From: Subdoligranulum variabile
Lineage (GTDB): Bacteria > Bacillota > Clostridia > Oscillospirales > Ruminococcaceae
Length of the DNA stretch: 64,000 nt
Direction: 5' to 3'
Assembly: GCF_025152575.1 (NCBI RefSeq)
Contig: NZ_CP102293.1
Coordinates: forward strand, 2,170,001-2,234,000
A program made the position numbers and the translations under genes. Below, in pieces: positions 44,472 to 53,481 of the stretch. The notes under the pieces were generated by a model, which did not search any database, was not told where the DNA came from, and worked only from the letters and a program-made list of their open reading frames with translations. Numbering within the stretch: position 1 is the stretch's first letter; each line of letters starts with the position of its first letter.

Positions 44472-44629
44472 GGTCGTTGACTCCTTTTTGACATTTTTCG
44501 TGGTTTTGGTACATTATATCACGATACCTATGCTAAAATAAAGGAAATTGTGTAAATTTACCACCGCGTTTGTTACAAGTACGATACAAACCGGGTGTAG
44601 GATACAGGGGAAGAAAAAGGAGTCTGGAT

Positions 44630-45286
44630 ATGACACAGGTATTGATCGTGGAGGACGAACACCTCATCGCGCGGCTCATCGAGATGAGCCTGACGCGGGC
44701 GGGATATGCATGCACGGTGGCGGGGGATGGCCGTACCGCCGCCGATCTGATCGAGGCAAATGACTACGACCTGGCGCTGCTGGACATCATGCTGCCGGGA
44801 CTGGACGGTTACGAACTGCTGGACTATCTGCGGCCCCAGGGGGTGCCGGTGATCTTCATTACGGCCAAGGGCACGGTAAAAGAGCGGGTGGAAGGACTGC
44901 GCCGGGGGGCGGACGACTACATCGTCAAACCTTTTGTGGTGGAGGAACTGCTGGCCCGGGTGGAATCGGTGCTGCGCCGGGCAGGCCGCGGCAACGTCAT
45001 GCAGGCCTTTGACGTGGTGCTGGACGCGGGGGAGCACACGGTGACCCAGAACGGCCAGCCGGTGGATCTGACCCCCAACGAATTCCAGCTGCTGGAACAG
45101 CTCATGCGCAACCGGGGGGCGGCGCTCTACCGGGACACGCTGTATGAGCGGGTCTGGGGCGGCGACCGGGCCGAGACCGACACCCGCACCCTGGATCTGC
45201 ACATCATGCGACTGCGGCGCAAGCTGCACTGGTACGACCATATCGAGACCGTTTACCGCATCGGCTACCGCTTAAAAAAGGAGTAA
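44630..45286 (+). CDS. OmpR-family response regulator
   Basis: 218 residues. Receiver (1-115): LIVEDEHLIA, phosphoacceptor Asp in DLALLDIMLPGLDG (about residue 51), Thr in VIFITAKG, Lys in DDYIVKPFVVEE. The C-terminal winged helix has LTPNEFQLLEQLMRNRGAALYRDTLYERVWG and RTLDLHIMRLRRKL. AAAAAGGAG precedes the ATG at 44630. First gene of a six-gene operon: regulator, kinase, anchored protein, three lipoproteins. It probably controls its own operon; no clear promoter box was identified upstream. Confidence 0.92.
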   Translation: MTQVLIVEDEHLIARLIEMSLTRAGYACTVAGDGRTAADLIEANDYDLALLDIMLPGLDGYELLDYLRPQGVPVIFITAKGTVKERVEGLRRGADDYIVKPFVVEELLARVESVLRRAGRGNVMQAFDVVLDAGEHTVTQNGQPVDLTPNEFQLLEQLMRNRGAALYRDTLYERVWGGDRAETDTRTLDLHIMRLRRKLHWYDHIETVYRIGYRLKKE

Positions 45287-45290
45287 CCCC

Positions 45291-46637
45291 ATGCGTTACG
45301 CACAAAAACTCATCTGTCTGTTGCTGCTGGTCCTCAGCGCCTCCTTCGGCGTGGGGGGCTGTTATCTGTTGTACAGCGATTTCGGCGTACAGCTGGCGCG
45401 TACCGGCACGGCCAACGCGTCCGCTCACGCCCAGACCTGCACACTGCTGCAGACCGAGATCCTCGACCTGCAGCGCCGAGGCGACGACACCGGGGATGAA
45501 ACGGTGGCGGCTTTACTGGAAGCCCAGGGGGCAACGGCGGCTCTGTGGCGGGACGAGACACTGCTGTACGATGCGCTGGCGGTGCCCTGTGACGCCCCGC
45601 TGGAAAACGGCACCATGCGCACGGTGCGCAGCGGCGACAGGGTGGCAGCGCTCTACGGCAGTGACCTGCAGGGAGAGCTGCACCTGGTCAGTTCCTTTGA
45701 TCTGACGGGACTCTACCGGGACCGGGATGCCAGCCTGCGGCGGTTTCTGGGGTTGGAAGCGGTGGTGCTGGCGGCGGGGGCGGCGGTGATGGCGCTGCTG
45801 GCCCGGCAGGTGACCCGTCCGCTGCGGGTGCTCACCGCCACCAGTGCCGAGATTGCGGGGGGCGACTATGCCCGGCGGACGGCGCTGCATACCGGTGACG
45901 AGATCGAGCAGGTGAGCCGCAGCTTTGACAAGATGGCGGACGCTGTGCAGGAGAAGATCGCCGACCTGGAGGCCGACGTGCAGAAGCGGGAGGACTTCAT
46001 GGGGGCTTTCACCCATGAGCTGAAGACGCCCATGACCAGCATCATCGGCTATGCCGACGTGCTGCGCAATCTGCAGACCGACCCCGACGAGCAGCGGGAG
46101 GCGGCGGCCGCCATCTATCACGAGGGGCGGCGGCTGGAATCCCTGAGCCAGAAGCTGCTGGCATTGCTGGCGCTGGGCGGCGAGGAGCTGGAACTGACCG
46201 ACGTGGATCTGGCGACCCTGTGGAAACCGCTGCGGGCGGCCTGTCCCACCGTTTCGCTGGAGACGCCTGCGGGGCACTGGATGGTGCGGGGCGACGCCGA
46301 TCTGCTGCTGGATCTGCTTTGCAACCTGGTGCAGAACGGGGCAAAGGCCAGTGCGCCCGGCACGCCGGTAGCGGTGCTCTGCCGGGACAACGGTACGGCG
46401 GTGATGCTGGCGGTGGAGGACCACGGCTGCGGCATTCCGGAGACAGAGATCCGGCGTGTCACCGAACCCTTTTACATGGTGGACAAATCCCGCGCCCGCA
46501 AACAGGGAGGCAGTGGGTTGGGGCTGGCGCTCTGCAAGCGCATTGCGGCGGCCCACGGCAGTGATCTTGTGATCGAGAGTGTGCAGGGACGCGGCACCAC
46601 CGTGCGTGTCTTTCTGCAGAAAGGAGGCGCCGTATGA
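45291..46637 (+). CDS. Sensor histidine kinase (EnvZ/PhoR-like)
   Basis: 448 residues. Helix 1 (about 6-28), an extracytoplasmic region (about 30-150), helix 2 (VVLAAGAAVMALLARQ), then HAMP (TRPLRVLTATSAEIAGGDYARR). Phosphoacceptor His in FMGAFTHELKTPMTSIIGYADVL. ATPase domain: DLLCNLVQNGAKAS, VEDHGCGIPE, GGSGLGLALCKRIAAAHG. It starts 4 bases after the regulator, and its end overlaps the anchored protein by 4 bases. The sensed signal is unknown but probably envelope-related, given the lipoproteins in the operon. Confidence 0.92.
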   Translation: MRYAQKLICLLLLVLSASFGVGGCYLLYSDFGVQLARTGTANASAHAQTCTLLQTEILDLQRRGDDTGDETVAALLEAQGATAALWRDETLLYDALAVPCDAPLENGTMRTVRSGDRVAALYGSDLQGELHLVSSFDLTGLYRDRDASLRRFLGLEAVVLAAGAAVMALLARQVTRPLRVLTATSAEIAGGDYARRTALHTGDEIEQVSRSFDKMADAVQEKIADLEADVQKREDFMGAFTHELKTPMTSIIGYADVLRNLQTDPDEQREAAAAIYHEGRRLESLSQKLLALLALGGEELELTDVDLATLWKPLRAACPTVSLETPAGHWMVRGDADLLLDLLCNLVQNGAKASAPGTPVAVLCRDNGTAVMLAVEDHGCGIPETEIRRVTEPFYMVDKSRARKQGGSGLGLALCKRIAAAHGSDLVIESVQGRGTTVRVFLQKGGAV

Positions 46638-47509
46638 GCCTTTGGCAGCATCCCCGCTTCATGGCGGGATTGTGTACGGCGGCGGTGCTGGTCTGCGCGG
46701 CGGCACCGGCGGTGTTTCTGACAGCGGTGGATGCGGCGGTGCTGGGGCGCAGTGCGTCGGTGCAAAATGCCTACGAGGCGCCGACCCCCAGAGGAGAGGA
46801 CTACTATATTCTGCGTCAGCTTACGGCGCGGCAGCAGCAGAGCGCAGCCGCCTACGCACCGCCGGAGGAAGAAGACCGGACATCCATGGCGCTGAAAATG
46901 TACATTGGTGCGCAGAACAGCCTGGAAAGCATGGTCAACGGCTACGATTATATGGAGACAGTCAGCACCACCCTGCAAAGCCTGGCGGAAAGGGGCGTCA
47001 TTGACGTGAGCTGGGCGCAGTGGGCCACGGATTGGGGCGGGAACCAATACTACGAGGGCTACAACGGGCAGACCTATGCGCTGGACGTGCCCTACTACGC
47101 CACCGACAGTCTGGGGTTTGTCACCCTCAAGCGGTTTGCGCTGGATCAGGGGTCGCTGTACACCGTCTTCAGCCTGACAATGGATTCCCGCACCGGTGTG
47201 GTGACCCAGCTCTGGATCTCGGCCCCGCGGGAAGACGATACCGCCCCGGCGGCCCCCGACGAGGCGGGGCTGCGGGCCTTTGCGGACCTGGCCGGGCTGG
47301 AAAGTCTGGGAGACTGGGCGGTGCCGGACCAGACTCCCTACACCCATGCGCTCTACAGCGCCAACGGGGCGGCGCTTATCACCGCCACCGTAAGCCCCTA
47401 TCAGTATACGGGCTGGGCCAACAGCAGCTCCGTCGTCAGTGACCGGTGGTTCCTGAGCCTGAGCCTGGAACCCTGTACGCCGGAGGAGCTGCCCACTCTG
47501 GTGTCCTGA
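46634..47509 (+). CDS. Membrane-anchored extracytoplasmic protein of unknown function
   Basis: 291 residues. One N-terminal membrane helix (MAGLCTAAVLVCAAAPAVFLTAV) with the rest outside. No lipobox and no catalytic motif. The outer part has Ala/Gln-rich helices, an aromatic patch (WAQWATDWGGNQYYEGYNGQTYAL) and beta-rich segments (VTLKRFALDQGSLYTVFSLTMDSRTGVVTQLWIS). Its ATG overlaps the kinase stop, so it is coupled to the two-component system and might modulate it or act as its output. I do not recognise a family. Confidence 0.65.
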   Translation: MSLWQHPRFMAGLCTAAVLVCAAAPAVFLTAVDAAVLGRSASVQNAYEAPTPRGEDYYILRQLTARQQQSAAAYAPPEEEDRTSMALKMYIGAQNSLESMVNGYDYMETVSTTLQSLAERGVIDVSWAQWATDWGGNQYYEGYNGQTYALDVPYYATDSLGFVTLKRFALDQGSLYTVFSLTMDSRTGVVTQLWISAPREDDTAPAAPDEAGLRAFADLAGLESLGDWAVPDQTPYTHALYSANGAALITATVSPYQYTGWANSSSVVSDRWFLSLSLEPCTPEELPTLVS

Positions 47510-47534
47510 CTGCGTTCTGAAAAGGAGGATGGCT

Positions 47535-48965
47535 ATGAAACATCTTGTTTCTTTTGGTCTTACGGCAGTGTTGGTCCTTTCGCTGACGGCCTGTGCCGCC
47601 CCGCCCCGGACCCCGGCTCCGGAAACCGCCCGGACGCCCGAGACGGCCACGGCAGAAACCGCGGCGGAACCGTCCGGCTTTTACAGGACCGGCTCCACCT
47701 TCAACACAGGGGCGTGTTTCTACTCCTTGCAGCCGCATAGCCCGGGCTATTTTCTGGTCACCGAGACAGACTATGCCACGGCCAGCCGGCGGGCCCTTTG
47801 CAGCATTCCGGGCTGTGCCCACGATTCCTCTGATTGCCCTGCCTGGTTCCCCGGGACGGGGCTGGAATACAGTCTTTTCACCGCGGGGGAGGACGTTTAT
47901 CTCTACCACAGCACACCGGCCATGGCCTACGACGGCAGCTGGGAACAATACCGCGCCGAGGTGGTGGAACCGGCGCTGGAAAATCCGGGCGGCCATACAG
48001 AGGAGGAACTCATCCGCTATTACCAGAACTGTTACAGGGAGGCGGTCACGCCGGCCTGTCTTTACCGGATCGGGGAAGGCGGCGCGGTCCGGGAGACCAT
48101 TGAACTGTCCCGGCAGATCCCCAATATCGGGTTCTCCTGGTGTGACGGCGTTGCTCTGTACGGCGAGTACAGTGGGCAAAACGGCGACACCGAAGGGTAC
48201 CGGATCAGTCTGGCAGACGGGCAGGTGACCACCTTCCCCATGATGGCGAATGAACTGATCCGCGGAGCGGAAAAGGATCGGCTGCTGACCAGCCGGATCG
48301 TCACCGACGCGCCGCTGCCCGACCCGGCGATGGTTGGCTGGGACATCTACGAAGCGGCCATGCAGAATACGGTGGTGGAATTTGACTGGCTGAACCCCTC
48401 CACCGGGACGCGGAGCAAGGTGCTGGAGCAACCGGGCGACGGCACGGCGGATGGCACAGCAGCCTTCCGCGGTCTGGCAAACGGAATGCTTTATTTTGTG
48501 AACTATGGCGAGGACGAACAGGCCGCCGTGCGGGCGCTGGACAGTGCCACCGGACAGTGGCAGACGGTCCTGCAAACCCTTCCGGACCCGGCGGCACAGC
48601 TGCGCAGTGAACCTACGGCGGCGCTGCCGGAAGCGGCAGAGAGCCAGGCGAGGTATCTCCGCCTGGATGGCTCGGATGTCTGGCAGGGACTCAACCTGGG
48701 GTGGATTCTGGACAGTGAGAGCGGCGAACTCCATACCGTTTCCCAGAAAGTGGAGGGAGCGCTCTATGAGACGGCCGTGATGCCGCTGGCCCTGACGGAT
48801 GACGGACGCTTTTTGCTCTGTACGGCCCAGAAAGACAGCGGGGAGGAACCCATCTCTGCCTATGGCATCACCGACCTTCGGGTGGAGGATTGTTACAGTC
48901 TGCAGCCTGTGGAGGACTTTCTCCAGGGGCGTACAAACTATACCCCGGTGACGATGCCGGAATGA
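47535..48965 (+). CDS. Tandem lipoprotein 1 of 3 (Cys-Cys-His-Cys motif family)
   Basis: 476 residues. Signal peptide with lipobox LTAC (about residue 20) and a Pro/Thr/Glu spacer. Shared family blocks: TDYATASRRALCSIPGCAHDSSDCPAW (from about residue 78), LFTAGEDVYLYH, WCDGVALYG, GYRISLADGQVTTFP, and PVEDFLQGRTNYTPV at the end. The pattern CxxPGCxHDxxxCPAW puts three Cys and one His in 13 residues, a possible metal or disulfide site. The rest looks like repeating beta strands, perhaps a propeller. AGGAGG is 6 bases before ATG 47535. Two paralogues follow directly. Unknown function; they may sense or report envelope state, since a two-component system heads the operon. Confidence 0.72.
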   Translation: MKHLVSFGLTAVLVLSLTACAAPPRTPAPETARTPETATAETAAEPSGFYRTGSTFNTGACFYSLQPHSPGYFLVTETDYATASRRALCSIPGCAHDSSDCPAWFPGTGLEYSLFTAGEDVYLYHSTPAMAYDGSWEQYRAEVVEPALENPGGHTEEELIRYYQNCYREAVTPACLYRIGEGGAVRETIELSRQIPNIGFSWCDGVALYGEYSGQNGDTEGYRISLADGQVTTFPMMANELIRGAEKDRLLTSRIVTDAPLPDPAMVGWDIYEAAMQNTVVEFDWLNPSTGTRSKVLEQPGDGTADGTAAFRGLANGMLYFVNYGEDEQAAVRALDSATGQWQTVLQTLPDPAAQLRSEPTAALPEAAESQARYLRLDGSDVWQGLNLGWILDSESGELHTVSQKVEGALYETAVMPLALTDDGRFLLCTAQKDSGEEPISAYGITDLRVEDCYSLQPVEDFLQGRTNYTPVTMPE

Positions 48966-48984
48966 TCGGACAGGAGAATCTTGC

Positions 48985-50463
48985 ATGAAACAACTTGTTT
49001 CCCTGGGCCTGACGCGGGCCCTTTTCCTGGCGGGCGCGCTGGCCTTTGGTCTTGCCGCCTGCGGCACGACGGCCGATGTGGTGTCCACCCCGCAGGCCAC
49101 CCGGACCCCCGAAACCGCCCCGGCAGAGGCCGCGGCGGAAGTCACCCCGGCGGGGGACTTCTATACCATCAGTTCCAACTATCTCACCGGCTCCGGCTTC
49201 AACGCGGGGGATGCCTGGTACTCTCTGGAAAATCATCTGGGCTACTGCCTGGTCACCAAAACCGACTACGCCACCGCCACCCGGCGGGTGCTCTGCAGCG
49301 TGCCGGGCTGCACCCATGATTCGGAAGCCTGCCCGGCCTGGCTGCCGGGGAAGGGAAGCGAGGTAAGGCTCTTCACGGCGGGGAACACGGTTTATGTCTA
49401 CCACCCGGTGGCCACCATGTACTATGCGGGCAGTTGGGAGGACTACTACGCCGAGATCGTGGAACGCTGGCTGAAAGAGCGTCCCCAGGGGTGGGAGGAC
49501 CTGACCGACGAGGAACTGGTGGCCTGCTGCCGCGGCCAGTATGAGGAACGTTCTGCCTCGGCGGGCCTCTATTGCATCGAGGGGGACGGCGCCTCCCGGC
49601 AGGATATTCAGACGTCCCAGGACCTGCGCAACGTGATGGTGGGCTGGTGCGACGGCACGGCGCTCTACGGTTATGAGCTGTCGGAACCCGCAGTTGGCAA
49701 TTCCACCGGGTATCGAATTTCTCTGGCGGATGGCAGCGTGACCACCTTCCCCCTGCAGCAGCAGGAGCAGATTCTCGGCACCGAGGGTACCCGGCTGCTC
49801 ACGTCCCATACGGTCACCGAGATACCACTGCCCGACTACAACGCCGAAGGCTGGGATGCCTACCGGGCAGTTCTGCAGAACGCCACGGTGGAATATGACT
49901 GTCTGGACCCGTCCACCGGCGCCCGCACCAAGGTGCTGGAACGCCCCCATGATGGTTCTACCTTTGGCAATGCGGATTTCTTCGGCCTGCTGGACGGCAA
50001 GCTCTATTTTGAAGATTGGACGCCGGAGGAGAATGGCGAACCCCGGCGCAACGCCTTCTGTGCCTACGACACCGTCACCGGCCAGTGGCAGGACCTGCTG
50101 CGTCCCATCACGGACCAGACTATGCGGCTGGTCGGTGTGACGGTGGCGGCATTGCCCGGCAGCGCCGAACAGCAGGGGCGGTATCTCTGGCTCAGTGGCT
50201 CCGACAATGTCAGCGGCGAAAACCTGGGCTGGATGCTGGATACCCAGAGCGGAAAACTCTTCCCGGTGACGCAGAAGATGGAGGGGGAGGGAGTCTCCAA
50301 CTGGGTCGCGGGTGTCGTCGCCCTCACTGACGACGGACGCTTCCTGGTCCGGACAGCACAGCAGCAGGACGAATACGGTGGTCCGGTGTACGTCTACGGT
50401 CTTATCGACGCCGAAGCCTTTTTGCAGGGAAGCACCGACTATACGCCCGTTGTGGCGTCCTGA
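48985..50463 (+). CDS. Tandem lipoprotein 2 of 3 (Cys-Cys-His-Cys motif family)
   Basis: 492 residues, clear paralogue of its neighbours. Lipobox LAAC (about residue 25). Shared blocks: TDYATATRRVLCSVPGCTHDSEACPAWLPG (Cys at about residue 104), LFTAGNTVYVYH, VGWCDGTALYG, GYRISLADGSVTTFP, LLTSHTVTEIPLPDYN, ALTDDGRFLVRTAQ, and LIDAEAFLQGSTDYTPV at the end. The region between (for example LKERPQGWEDLTDEELVACCRGQYEE) is less conserved. It starts 19 bases after the first lipoprotein, with AGGAGA upstream. Function unknown. Confidence 0.72.
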   Translation: MKQLVSLGLTRALFLAGALAFGLAACGTTADVVSTPQATRTPETAPAEAAAEVTPAGDFYTISSNYLTGSGFNAGDAWYSLENHLGYCLVTKTDYATATRRVLCSVPGCTHDSEACPAWLPGKGSEVRLFTAGNTVYVYHPVATMYYAGSWEDYYAEIVERWLKERPQGWEDLTDEELVACCRGQYEERSASAGLYCIEGDGASRQDIQTSQDLRNVMVGWCDGTALYGYELSEPAVGNSTGYRISLADGSVTTFPLQQQEQILGTEGTRLLTSHTVTEIPLPDYNAEGWDAYRAVLQNATVEYDCLDPSTGARTKVLERPHDGSTFGNADFFGLLDGKLYFEDWTPEENGEPRRNAFCAYDTVTGQWQDLLRPITDQTMRLVGVTVAALPGSAEQQGRYLWLSGSDNVSGENLGWMLDTQSGKLFPVTQKMEGEGVSNWVAGVVALTDDGRFLVRTAQQQDEYGGPVYVYGLIDAEAFLQGSTDYTPVVAS

Positions 50464-50488
50464 TATATCCATACCGGAGGTGTAGCGT

Positions 50489-51922
50489 ATGAAACGGCTT
50501 CTTTCCCTCGCCCTGACGGCGGCGCTGACGCTGGAACTGGTTGCCTGCAGCGGCCAGCCCCAAACCGCCGATACCCCGGAAACGGCTGCGACGCCCCAGG
50601 CCGTGGAGACTGCCGAGACTGCGGCAATCCCGGTGGCCGGGGACTTCTATGCCATACAGCCGGTAATTGGCATGAATACCCTGTTCAACGCCGGCGATGT
50701 GTTCTATGAACTGCGGCCGCGAAGTGGATACTGTCTGCTGTTCCGAATCGACTGCGATACCGCCACCCGTGGCGTGCTCTGCAGTGTGCCGGGCTGTACC
50801 CACGATTCCGATGCCTGTCCGGCCTGGCTGCCGGGGCAGATCTGGGATTACACCACCTTTGCCACTGAAGATACCGTCTATGTCTACAAAGCCCGCTCGT
50901 ACGAGGAGGTCACGGACTGGAACAGCTACTATGAGCAGAATGTGGCGCCCTATCTGAACGACGAAGATATGTTGCAGGGCCGGACGCCCCAGGAATTTGA
51001 AATCTCCTATCACAATCGGTTCGTTCAGCTCCGTCAGCCCGCCTGTCTGTATGCGATGGCGCGGGACGGCAGTGAACAACGGCGCATCGACCTGTCGGAG
51101 AATCTGGAACGGAACACTGCGCTGTGCTGGTGCGACGGTACGGCGCTCTACGGCTGCTTGTCTCTCGACGCCTTGGATACCCCGGTACAGGGCTTCCGGG
51201 TGGAACTTGCCACCGGCCAGGTGACGACCTTTTCCATGCTGGCGGGGGAAGGGATTGTGGCTGCCGAGGGGCGGTTGCTACTGACGGCCCGGGTGGTGTC
51301 GGACGTTCCTTTCCCCGATCCGCAGACCGAGTGGGAGGCCTACCAGGCCATCCTGCAAAATGCCACGCTGGAATGTTACAGTCTGGATCCGGCCAGCGGC
51401 AAGCGTGAAAAACTGCTGGAACTGCCGGGCAGCTTGATCGCCCAAAATGGGGATTTCAGCGGTATCGCAGGCGGGCAGCTCTACTTTCTGGAGCAGCAGA
51501 CCCAGCCCGAGGGCGATGTCCTCATGACGATTCTTGCCTTCGACACGACCACCGGGCAGCAGGAACTGGAGTACCATCTGCCCCGCAAGAGTGTCTGGAT
51601 GAATGATCCCACCGTGGTGGGACTGCCGGATGTTGCACAGCAGGAGGGACGGTACCTGTGGCTTATACACAGCGGTGACGGTGGCTTGCTGTCCATGCAG
51701 ATTCTGGACCGACTTTCCGGCGTGTTATATGAACCCACGATGTCCTCCGAGCAGGTCCGGCTCCAACAGGATCTGGGCAGTCCGCCCCTCACCGATGACG
51801 GGCGGTTCCTGCTCTGTGTGGGACGGAGCGACGACTTTTATGACTATCACTACGCCCTCATCGACGCCGAAGCCTTTTTGCAGGGCAGCACAGACTACAC
51901 ATTGATAACGACGGTGGAATGA
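50489..51922 (+). CDS. Tandem lipoprotein 3 of 3 (Cys-Cys-His-Cys motif family)
   Basis: 477 residues. Lipobox LVAC (about residue 18). Shared blocks: IDCDTATRGVLCSVPGCTHDSDACPAWLPG (Cys at about residue 98), FATEDTVYVYK, LCWCDGTALYG, GFRVELATGQVTTFS, PPLTDDGRFLLCVG, and LIDAEAFLQGSTDYTLI at the end, which is identical over 14 residues to lipoprotein 2. Last gene of the operon, CGGAGGTG before ATG. No obvious terminator follows; the next gene has its own promoter. The high identity in motifs but variable loops suggests duplication and then ligand divergence. Confidence 0.72.
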   Translation: MKRLLSLALTAALTLELVACSGQPQTADTPETAATPQAVETAETAAIPVAGDFYAIQPVIGMNTLFNAGDVFYELRPRSGYCLLFRIDCDTATRGVLCSVPGCTHDSDACPAWLPGQIWDYTTFATEDTVYVYKARSYEEVTDWNSYYEQNVAPYLNDEDMLQGRTPQEFEISYHNRFVQLRQPACLYAMARDGSEQRRIDLSENLERNTALCWCDGTALYGCLSLDALDTPVQGFRVELATGQVTTFSMLAGEGIVAAEGRLLLTARVVSDVPFPDPQTEWEAYQAILQNATLECYSLDPASGKREKLLELPGSLIAQNGDFSGIAGGQLYFLEQQTQPEGDVLMTILAFDTTTGQQELEYHLPRKSVWMNDPTVVGLPDVAQQEGRYLWLIHSGDGGLLSMQILDRLSGVLYEPTMSSEQVRLQQDLGSPPLTDDGRFLLCVGRSDDFYDYHYALIDAEAFLQGSTDYTLITTVE

Positions 51923-52004
51923 TAAAAAGTAAAAATATGTACGCGATATAGGGACACCTGCCACTTGACAACAGACAAAAATTTTGAAAATATATACAAA
52001 AAAC

Positions 52005-52033
52005 TTGAAAAATTGCGTATAGGGTGATAGGAT
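52005..52033 (+). promoter_or_regulatory. Promoter of gdhA
   Basis: TTGAAA (52005-52010), 17-base spacer, TAGGAT (52028-52033). A perfect TTGACA at 51965-51970 in the AT-rich stretch just upstream may belong to a second promoter, but its -10 is unclear. Confidence 0.5.
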
Positions 52034-52060
52034 AGAGGCGGTGTTAAGAAATTTATATAA

Positions 52061-53422
<1,362 letters not shown>

Positions 53423-53444
53423 TCCCCGTACGTCCCATAAAACC

Positions 53445-53481
53445 AACAGGCACCCGCCGCAAGGCGGATGCCTGTTTTTTT
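53445..53481. terminator. Terminator between gdhA and the GTPase gene
   Basis: AACAGGCA-CCGCC pairs with GGCGG-TGCCTGTT around GCAA, then T7. It overlaps the last bases of the convergent GTPase gene. Confidence 0.9.
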
